Origin: Chloroflexota bacterium
GTDB taxonomy: Bacteria > Chloroflexota > UBA5177 > JANWHV01
DNA length: 6,348 nucleotides
Direction of reading: 5' to 3'
NCBI GenBank assembly: GCA_025450255.1
Contig: JANWHV010000080.1
Coordinates: 1-6,348, forward strand
Under the pieces are notes generated by a model. It searched no databases. It had not been told where the DNA came from and was given only the letters and a program-made list of their open reading frames with translations. Below are positions 1 to 5,741 of the stretch, one piece after another (the first letter of the stretch is position 1; each line of letters opens with the position of its first letter). The position numbers and the translations under genes were made by a program.

Positions 1-2
1 AT

Positions 3-764
3 GCTCAGGCAAACTGCTGCCAGGCCTGCCTGCCCTATCTCGAGCGGCTCTTCGAGCGGGTGATAGATCCGCACAGCGTGGCGGGCATGTTGATCGAGCC
101 CGTACAGGGCGAAGGCGGCTACATCCCAGCGCCGCGGCACTTTCTTCAGGGCCTGCGCGAAATATGCGATCGTTACGGCATCATGCTGATTGTTGATGAA
201 GTGCAGTCAGGCTTTGGCCGGACCGGCAAATGGTGGGCTGGGCAGCACTTCGATGTCGTGCCCGACATACATGTGATGGCCAAGGCCATCGCGTCTGGTT
301 TCCCACTGAGCGCCGTCAGCAGTACGCGCGAGATAATGGAAAAATGGCTTCCCGGCGCGCACGGCAGCACGTTTGGCGGCAATCCCGTCTCGTGCGCCGC
401 GGCATGCGCGACAATCGATGCGATCCGCGACGAGGGTATGATCGACAACGCCGCTCGTCTGGGCGAGCGCCTGCAAAGCCGGCTCCGCGCTTTGCAGGCG
501 GACTTCCCGATTATCGGCGAGGTTCGCGGCCTCGGCCTGATGGTAGCGGTCGAATTCGTGGAGTCCGGCGGCAAGCCGAGCGGCGCCATAGCCGAGGCCG
601 TGCGGACACATGCGCTAGACAACAACATGATCATGCTGACCTGTGGCCTCTATGACCACTGCGTGCGCTTCATTCCGCCGCTCAATATCAGCGACTCCGA
701 GCTGGACGAAGGCATCGAGATCTTCTCGAATGCCGTGAAGGCCACCGCGGCGCGATTCGCCTAG
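3..764 (+). CDS. Class-III PLP-dependent aminotransferase, 5'-truncated by the window edge
   Basis: This is the C-terminal part (about 253 codons) of a fold-type I, class-III aminotransferase, which moves an amino group between an amino acid or amine and a 2-oxo acid using pyridoxal phosphate in the cytoplasm. The frame is open to the left edge, so the true start lies outside; the GTG at 60 is internal, because the codons before it read as normal family sequence (CLPYLERLFERV). Visible landmarks are EPVQGEGGY, the cofactor-binding DEVQSGFGRTG with Asp at 195-197, the probable Schiff-base Lys at 282-284 in MAKAIASGFP, GSTFGGNP with the phosphate-contacting Thr at 369-371, and a probable carboxylate-binding Arg at 666-668 in VRFIPPLNIS. 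Full-length members are about 430-450 residues, so roughly 40% is missing. The sequence best resembles the 4-aminobutyrate/acetylornithine aminotransferase group, but the substrate cannot be decided from this fragment. It ends at TAG (762-764). Confidence 0.93.
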   Translation, partial: AQANCCQACLPYLERLFERVIDPHSVAGMLIEPVQGEGGYIPAPRHFLQGLREICDRYGIMLIVDEVQSGFGRTGKWWAGQHFDVVPDIHVMAKAIASGFPLSAVSSTREIMEKWLPGAHGSTFGGNPVSCAAACATIDAIRDEGMIDNAARLGERLQSRLRALQADFPIIGEVRGLGLMVAVEFVESGGKPSGAIAEAVRTHALDNNMIMLTCGLYDHCVRFIPPLNISDSELDEGIEIFSNAVKATAARFA

Positions 765-815
765 TTCCGGCACGAGCACGTCGCGCGGTTTGAGCGCAAT
801 CGACGCGCCGCGACG

Positions 816-845
816 GGCGCGCCCTGAGAAGTACCTGGGCGCGCC
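816..845. repeat. GC-rich inverted repeat, possible transcription terminator
   Basis: GGCGCGCCC at 816-824 is the exact reverse complement of GGGCGCGCC at 837-845, leaving a 12-base loop. This gives a 9-bp all-G/C stem. It lies about 50 bases after the aminotransferase stop, where a terminator would be expected. No run of T follows on the + strand, so it is not a classical intrinsic terminator. Each arm contains the palindrome GGCGCGCC, so it could equally be a protein-binding site or chance in GC-rich DNA. Confidence 0.45.
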
Positions 846-932
846 GCCTGCTGAGTCGTCGCCAGGTTCGAACACAAGCGCGACCGAACTGCCATGTCGG
901 GATACCACGGTCGCGCCTGCCACTACACGCGC

Positions 933-938
933 TACAAT
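933..938 (+). promoter_or_regulatory. Possible -10 element (TACAAT) upstream of polA
   Basis: TACAAT differs from the sigma-70-type -10 consensus TATAAT at one base. A transcript starting about seven bases downstream would carry a leader of roughly 40 bases that includes the polA Shine-Dalgarno. No recognisable -35 hexamer lies 16-18 bases upstream (GTCGCG region), so support is weak. The same hexamer occurs in the gap before the CpaE-like gene. Confidence 0.3.
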
Positions 939-943
939 ACCAG

Positions 944-972
944 TTGGTCCCGAACACCCTGGGCGTTAGAAT
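944..972 (+). promoter_or_regulatory. Alternative promoter candidate for polA: TTGGTC, 17-base spacer, TAGAAT
   Basis: TTGGTC (944-949) matches the -35 consensus TTGACA at the first three positions only. TAGAAT (967-972) matches the -10 consensus at five of six, and the spacer is the optimal 17 bases. Transcription from it would start near 979, after the Shine-Dalgarno at 973-978, giving an almost leaderless message. That conflict makes the candidate uncertain. Confidence 0.25.
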
Positions 973-978
973 GAGGAG
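973..978 (+). promoter_or_regulatory. Shine-Dalgarno site of polA (GAGGAG)
   Basis: GAGGAG lies 8 bases before the GTG at 987. It is a strong match to the anti-Shine-Dalgarno with ideal spacing. It fixes the non-ATG start of polA, and the resulting N-terminus MAKLLLIDGHALLYRAF is the normal beginning of the 5'-nuclease domain. Confidence 0.75.
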
Positions 979-986
979 CGCCGAAC

Positions 987-3902
987 GTGGCGAAACTGCT
1001 GCTGATCGATGGGCACGCCTTACTGTATCGCGCCTTTCATGCCACGTCGGATTCGAGTATGCGCACGTCGGGTGGCGAGCCGACCAACGCTACCTTCGGC
1101 TTTGCCGCCGTCGTGCTCAAGGCTCTGCAGATCGAGGAGCCCACGCATGTGGTCGTGGCCTTTGATATGTCGACCCCTACGTTCCGGCATGAGCGGTTCG
1201 CCGAATATAAGGGGCATCGCCCACCCATGCCGGACGCTCTGGTGCTGCAGGTTGGACGCATCAGGGAGATGGTGGCCGCGTTCGGCTTCCCCACCTATGA
1301 AGTGCCGGGATTCGAGGCCGACGATGTAATCGGCACCCTGGCCTGCCAGGCCGCGCGCGCCGGCATTGACACGGAAATCCTCTCGGGCGATCTCGATACC
1401 TTGCAGCTTGTCGGTCCCCGCGTCCGCGTGCTCACGCCTGGTCGCGGCGCGTCGCCGGTTTCCACCTATGATAAGGATGGGGTCGTCACGCGCTATGGCA
1501 TCCAGCCTGAGCATATTCCAGACTATAAGGCGCTGGTCGGCGACACTTCGGATAATATTCCAGGCGTGGCCGGCGTCGGCGATAAAACCGCGTCCAAGCT
1601 GCTCGGCGAGTATCAAACGATCGAGAACCTTTTCGACCATCTGGCGGAGCTGCCGGAACGCACGCGGAAACTGCTGGAAGGCAGGCGCGAGCAGGCTATT
1701 GCCAGCAAGTTTCTGGCGACCATCGTTACCGACGTGCCTATCACGCTGGACATGGATAGAGCCAGCCGGACGACTTTCAAGCGCGATGGCCTATTCAAGG
1801 TGTTCACCGAGCTCGAGTTTTTCAGCCTGATGGATCGCTTGCCTGGCGCGGCGGAGCATGCTCAGGCGCCGCCCCAGCCGGCGGCTCCACCAAAGCCGAA
1901 GCCGACGAACGTCGGATTGTTCGCCGGCATGTCGGACACCAACCTGACAACCGAGCCGGTGGCCACGCTCACCGCTACTACCGTGCGCGGCGTCGCATTT
2001 TCGCCGGCGACCGACCAGGAGGGTGCGGGAGAAGTTGTCGAGGCTATCGCGATGGTCGAAGACGACGCGGCCGAGCCGCCACCAACCGAGTTCTACATTA
2101 TCGATACCGAACTGGCGTTTTCCGCCTTGCTCGACCGTCTCCGCGGTCCACGGGAGTGGGTGATTGACATCGAAACCACCGGTAAGGACCCAATGCAGGC
2201 GGCGCTGGTCGGAATCGCCCTATCACGCGATCCCGGCATTGGCTATTACATTCCGGTGGGCCATGCCGACGGGCAGCAATTGCCCCTGGATCGCGTGCTA
2301 GAGGGCCTGCGACCGTGGCTTGAGGACCCAACCGCGGCGAAGATCGGTCACAACATCAAATATGATATGACGGTGCTCGCGCAGCACGGCGTGCGTACGC
2401 GCGGCGTCACCTGGGACACCATGATTGCCGCCTATCTCCTGAACCCCGCGCAGCGTGGCCTCGGTCTGAAAGATCAGGCTGCCGTGCGCTTCGGTATTGC
2501 CATGACCCCAATCAGCGCGCTCATCGGGACAGGTCGCGACCAGAAATCAATGTCGGAAGTGCCCATCGCCCCCGCGGCCAAGTACGCGGCGGCGGATGCC
2601 GATCTCACGTTGCGCCTTCGTCGGGTGCTGGATCCTGAGCTGCGAGAGAACGAACTGGAGGCGCTATTTCGTGACGTGGAGATGCCGCTCGTCCCGGTCC
2701 TGGCGGATATGGAGGCGGAAGGCGTCGATCTGGACGTGGATTTCCTGCGCTCGATGTCGGGTGAGCTGCAACAGCAGTTTGGTGAGATTGAGAAACGCAT
2801 ATTCGAGTTGGTAGGTCATCCATTCAATATCAACTCGCCCAAGCAGCTCGAAACCGTGCTTTTCAAGGAGCGTGGCCTGGCCCCAGGCAAGCGCACGGCA
2901 ACCGGCTACTCGACCGATGCGGACGTCCTTGAGCGGCTGCGAGGGAAGGACCCCGTCGTCGACCTGATCGTCGAGTACCGCCAGCTAACCAAGCTGCGCT
3001 CCACGTATGTCGAGGGGCTGCCGGCCCTGATCAATCCACGGACCGGGCGCGTTCACACCAGCTTCAACCAAACAATCGCCGCTACCGGCCGGCTCTCGTC
3101 ATCTGAGCCGAACTTGCAGAATATACCGATTCGCACCGAGATCGGCCAGAAGGTCAGGCGCGCGTTTGTCGTCCGCGAACCAGGCTACGTGCTATTAGCG
3201 GCCGACTATTCCCAGATCGAGCTGCGAATCGTGGCTCATTTGTCGCGCGATCCGAAGCTCATCGAGGCGTTCAACTCGAATCTGGACATCCACGCCAGTA
3301 CCGCTTCCCTGGTGTTCAATGTGTCGGTGGGCGAGGTGACTTCCGACATGCGGCGTCTGGCGAAGACGGTAAACTTCGGCATCATTTACGGCTTGAGCGC
3401 GTTTGGCCTCGCGCCGCGCGCCGGCGTAAGTCAGACTGAGGCGCGCGCGTTTATCGACAGCTATAACGCGACGTATAGCGGCCTCTATGCATATATGGAA
3501 GGTATTAAGGCGGAAGCCGTTGAACGCGGTTATGTGAGCACGATGCTTAACAGGCGCCGCTACTTGCCCGAGGTGCGTTCTCCTTTGCGCGGCCTACGCG
3601 AAGAGGCCCTGCGCCAGGCGATTAACATGCCGATTCAAGGTACGGCCGCCGACATGATCAAACTGGCGATGATCCGCCTCGCCGAGCGGCTCCCTGCCGC
3701 GGGCCTTCGCGGTAAGCTTATTTTGCAGGTCCATGATGAGCTGCTTCTGCGCGTACCGGAGGCAGAGCTGCGCGAGACTGCGGAATTGGTGCGAGACACC
3801 ATGGAGAATGCCTTGCCGCTGTCGGTCCCGGTGAAAGTCGATCTGGAGTGGGGACACGACTGGTACGCATTGCAGCCGCTAACCAGCCTGAGGCCGGCCT
3901 GA
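987..3902 (+). CDS. polA: DNA polymerase I with 5'-nuclease, proofreading and polymerase domains
   Basis: Complete 971-residue PolA (E. coli 928, Thermus 832), which removes RNA primers, fills Okazaki and repair gaps and proofreads. It starts at GTG with a good Shine-Dalgarno. Residues 1-286 are the 5'-nuclease/flap domain: metal ligands D8, D60, E110/D112/D113, D135/D137, D186/D189 and a helix-hairpin-helix near 191-206. Residues 287-366 are a proline/alanine/threonine-rich linker, longer than usual. Residues about 367-555 are the DnaQ-like 3'-5' exonuclease with all three motifs: D394/E396 (Exo I), N456/D460 (Exo II), Y533/D537 (Exo III); proofreading is therefore predicted active. Residues about 556-971 are the polymerase: motif A D740 in DYSQIELR, motif B R789, K793, F797, Y801, and motif C D917/E918 in QVHDE. 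F797 matches the phenylalanine linked to dideoxynucleotide discrimination in E. coli Pol I. It ends at TGA, three bases before the next gene. Confidence 0.98.
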   Translation: MAKLLLIDGHALLYRAFHATSDSSMRTSGGEPTNATFGFAAVVLKALQIEEPTHVVVAFDMSTPTFRHERFAEYKGHRPPMPDALVLQVGRIREMVAAFGFPTYEVPGFEADDVIGTLACQAARAGIDTEILSGDLDTLQLVGPRVRVLTPGRGASPVSTYDKDGVVTRYGIQPEHIPDYKALVGDTSDNIPGVAGVGDKTASKLLGEYQTIENLFDHLAELPERTRKLLEGRREQAIASKFLATIVTDVPITLDMDRASRTTFKRDGLFKVFTELEFFSLMDRLPGAAEHAQAPPQPAAPPKPKPTNVGLFAGMSDTNLTTEPVATLTATTVRGVAFSPATDQEGAGEVVEAIAMVEDDAAEPPPTEFYIIDTELAFSALLDRLRGPREWVIDIETTGKDPMQAALVGIALSRDPGIGYYIPVGHADGQQLPLDRVLEGLRPWLEDPTAAKIGHNIKYDMTVLAQHGVRTRGVTWDTMIAAYLLNPAQRGLGLKDQAAVRFGIAMTPISALIGTGRDQKSMSEVPIAPAAKYAAADADLTLRLRRVLDPELRENELEALFRDVEMPLVPVLADMEAEGVDLDVDFLRSMSGELQQQFGEIEKRIFELVGHPFNINSPKQLETVLFKERGLAPGKRTATGYSTDADVLERLRGKDPVVDLIVEYRQLTKLRSTYVEGLPALINPRTGRVHTSFNQTIAATGRLSSSEPNLQNIPIRTEIGQKVRRAFVVREPGYVLLAADYSQIELRIVAHLSRDPKLIEAFNSNLDIHASTASLVFNVSVGEVTSDMRRLAKTVNFGIIYGLSAFGLAPRAGVSQTEARAFIDSYNATYSGLYAYMEGIKAEAVERGYVSTMLNRRRYLPEVRSPLRGLREEALRQAINMPIQGTAADMIKLAMIRLAERLPAAGLRGKLILQVHDELLLRVPEAELRETAELVRDTMENALPLSVPVKVDLEWGHDWYALQPLTSLRPA
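1845..2084 (+). other. PolA inter-domain linker, proline-rich and low in complexity
   Basis: This segment encodes residues 287-366 of PolA, between the 5'-nuclease and the 3'-5' exonuclease. It begins with a Pro/Ala/Lys-rich stretch (about 294-306), passes through NVGLF (308-312) and a Thr/Val-rich part, and ends in an acidic Glu/Asp/Pro-rich part (about 344-366). No catalytic motif or recognised domain is visible. It is probably a flexible tether that lets the flap nuclease swing relative to the Klenow-like core, and it accounts for much of the excess length over E. coli PolA. Confidence 0.7.
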
Positions 3903-3905
3903 CCA

Positions 3906-5495
3906 ATGTCGGCGGCCAAACTGGACCGAGCCAAGCCACGAGTGACGTCGCCGTTAGTGGCGCCTCCCACGCGAAAACCGCGCGCGTCACGCGGCGCGCG
4001 GGAGATGGCCCTCCGGCGCCTCAGCCTACCCGCCCGCGCCGTGCCATACCTGCTGCTGGCGATCGGCATGCTGTTTACTGCTTGGCAGATGTCGCATTTG
4101 CACGGCTATACCTACGCAACCTGGCACGGCGTTTCCTGGAGCGATTACGACGAAGGGGTGTATTTGAGCTCGGCGCAACAGTTGAACAACGGCCACGCCA
4201 TGTTCGCGCAAGTGTTCAGCTCGCAGCCGTGGCTATTCCTGTCAGGTCTCGCGGTGACACTGCGCCTCGCCGGCGGGTCGGCCGATGCCGGCCATCTCTA
4301 CAGCCTATTCTGCGGGCTGATCGCCCTGGCGGGAGTGGCCTGGCTAGCGTGGGAAATCGGTGGCCGCTGGGCCGCGCTGTTAGCATGTGCCGTACTGAGC
4401 GTTTCGCCGGGCTTTATCCTCGCCTCGCACTCGATCGAAGCTGAGGCGCCGATGCTGGCCTTCGGCAGCGTTGCCGTCGCCGCTTCCAGTCGCTATGCCC
4501 GCCTTGGCGACCGCCGCTGGCTGATCGTCGCGTCGCTATTGCTCGCGGCGGCAACCCTGTCAAAGCTGCTCGCGGTTGCCATCGCGGCGCCGATCCTGAT
4601 CGCCGCCGTGCTCAAGTGGCTCGAATACGACCGGCCTAGAGGCGCCACGCCGTGGCTGCAGGACATTGGCATTGGCGCGGTGTGCCTCCTGGCGCCTGTT
4701 CTGTTTGTATTTGGTTTTATCTCCAGGTCGGCGCAATGGGACCAGGTCGTGCAATTTCATCTCAAGGCATCAGACGTGTTTGGCCGCCCGCCTCTGCTGA
4801 CGGGGAACAGCAAGATATTTAGCGATTTTCTCGGCTGGGATCCCGGCGTCATTGGCCTTGCGGTTGCCGGCGTGGCAGTCGCGGCGGTGCTCCGGCTTCG
4901 ACTGGCGCTTATCCCTATCGTCTGGCTGCTCGGCACGCTTGTCACTCTGGTCCGCTATCATCCGTTATTTTCACACCATCTCACCGTGCTCTTGCCGCCG
5001 CTTGCCGCTCTCGCCGGCCTAACGCTTTCGTTTGTGGTCCGCGCCAAGCTTCGTTCAAGTCTCAGGCTCGTCTGTGGCTTGCTGCTGTTGTGCGCGAGTG
5101 TCGTCTACCTGATCTGGCTGCCGGAGAGTGTCGATCACGACCGGAATATGTTTATCGCCGACAATAACCCCATCAAGCTGCGGCAAGTGGCGTGGCTGCG
5201 AGCGAACAGCGCGGCCGGCGATACGGTCATGGTCGACGATCAAATGCTCGCGGTTGGCGCGGACCGCCTCGTGCCGCCTCAACTTACCGATACGTCAAAC
5301 GTGAGGAAAATATCCGGTTATCTGCCGCTCTCGCTTCTAACTACGTCGATGTCTGGCGCGAATGTCCATACAATTTTGCTCACGCGCGCGCTCAAGTCGG
5401 ACGATGCCTACGTCTCGTGGCTGAGAAAAAACTTTCATGAGGTACGTCTTGGGCCGGACTATCATGCCCTCGGCTTCGTAAAATCAGGTTCGTAA
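3906..5495 (+). CDS. Multi-pass membrane protein, GT-C glycosyltransferase-like (GT39/PMT/ArnT superfamily)
   Basis: A 529-residue integral membrane protein resembling bacterial GT39/GT83-type enzymes, which transfer sugars from polyprenyl-phosphate carriers on the outer face of the membrane. The N-terminus is basic (11 Lys/Arg in the first 38 residues), consistent with a cytoplasmic start. TM1 is about 46-63. It is followed by an outer loop with SDYDEGVYLSSA (79-90), whose D80/D82/E83 match the acidic catalytic signature of GT-C enzymes. About ten further hydrophobic segments run to about 405, with FSHH (355-358) before a late one. A soluble C-terminal domain of about 120 residues holds DDQMLAVGADRLVPPQLTD (444-462). 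ATG 3906 lies 3 bases after polA, so the two are probably co-transcribed; its Shine-Dalgarno is weak (TGAGG, about 12 bases away). M34 (ATG 4005) is an in-frame alternative start. Donor and acceptor are unknown; protein O-mannosylation or lipid/polysaccharide modification are possible. Confidence 0.85.
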   Translation: MSAAKLDRAKPRVTSPLVAPPTRKPRASRGAREMALRRLSLPARAVPYLLLAIGMLFTAWQMSHLHGYTYATWHGVSWSDYDEGVYLSSAQQLNNGHAMFAQVFSSQPWLFLSGLAVTLRLAGGSADAGHLYSLFCGLIALAGVAWLAWEIGGRWAALLACAVLSVSPGFILASHSIEAEAPMLAFGSVAVAASSRYARLGDRRWLIVASLLLAAATLSKLLAVAIAAPILIAAVLKWLEYDRPRGATPWLQDIGIGAVCLLAPVLFVFGFISRSAQWDQVVQFHLKASDVFGRPPLLTGNSKIFSDFLGWDPGVIGLAVAGVAVAAVLRLRLALIPIVWLLGTLVTLVRYHPLFSHHLTVLLPPLAALAGLTLSFVVRAKLRSSLRLVCGLLLLCASVVYLIWLPESVDHDRNMFIADNNPIKLRQVAWLRANSAAGDTVMVDDQMLAVGADRLVPPQLTDTSNVRKISGYLPLSLLTTSMSGANVHTILLTRALKSDDAYVSWLRKNFHEVRLGPDYHALGFVKSGS

Positions 5496-5741
5496 CGCTG
5501 GATTGCTCTGCCTATCGTAAACAGCGCGCGTTTGCGACGGGGCCGGCGGGAGGTCAGACACGGACGCCGCTATTCCTCGATGCAGTATCAGATTCGCCTC
5601 ACGGTGCTGTACAATCGGCGCAGGGGTTTTCCGCGTATATCATTGTGTGCGAGCGTCGAGATGTAATGCGTCCGTCACCGGCTTTCTGTCCGGGAAGCGT
5701 GTCCGTCCGCTTGGTTGAGTGAGGGAATAGGGATACAAGGC
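5496..5741. other. Intergenic region between the glycosyltransferase-like gene and the CpaE-like gene
   Basis: A 246-base gap with no credible gene on either strand. No strong terminator hairpin with a T-run follows the stop at 5495. The only promoter-like element I can point to is TACAAT at 5610-5615. The frame of the downstream gene stays open back to a TAA at 5664-5666, with an in-frame TTG at 5715 as a less likely start. Confidence 0.55.
5610..5615 (+). promoter_or_regulatory. Possible -10 element (TACAAT) upstream of the CpaE-like gene
   Basis: TACAAT is preceded directly by TG but is not a true extended -10, because the single-base spacer is missing. No clear -35 hexamer lies 16-18 bases upstream. 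A start here would give a leader of about 120 bases. It is the same hexamer as the candidate at 933-938 before polA. Confidence 0.25.

Larger units (their letters stand above)
765..986. other. Intergenic region between the aminotransferase and polA
   Basis: A 222-base gap with no credible gene on either strand; reading frames here are short GC-rich shadows. It contains a perfect GC-rich inverted repeat near its left side, two promoter-like hexamer sets near its right side, and the polA ribosome binding site. Its size and content suit the end of one transcription unit and the start of another. Confidence 0.6.

Noticed and set aside
1..60. ATG at position 1 as a gene start
   Set aside because: It is out of frame with the aminotransferase and meets a stop at 61-63. 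The real coding frame begins at position 3 and is already inside the protein.
865..875. GGTTCGAAC, resembling a tRNA T-loop
   Set aside because: The flanking bases do not form a five-base T-stem, and no acceptor, D or anticodon arm can be drawn upstream.
615..957. Minus-strand open frames covering the gap before polA
   Set aside because: Their products are Arg-rich and without motifs, they overlap the end of the aminotransferase, and no Shine-Dalgarno or family resemblance is visible.
1020..1640. Minus-strand open frame of 206 codons inside polA
   Set aside because: It is fully antisense to the conserved 5'-nuclease domain of PolA, so it is a shadow.
3848..4444. Long + strand open frame (198 codons) spanning the polA end and the start of the membrane protein gene
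   Set aside because: It overlaps two well-supported genes in another frame, its product is Arg/Pro/Ala-rich with no motif, and such shadows are common in GC-rich DNA.
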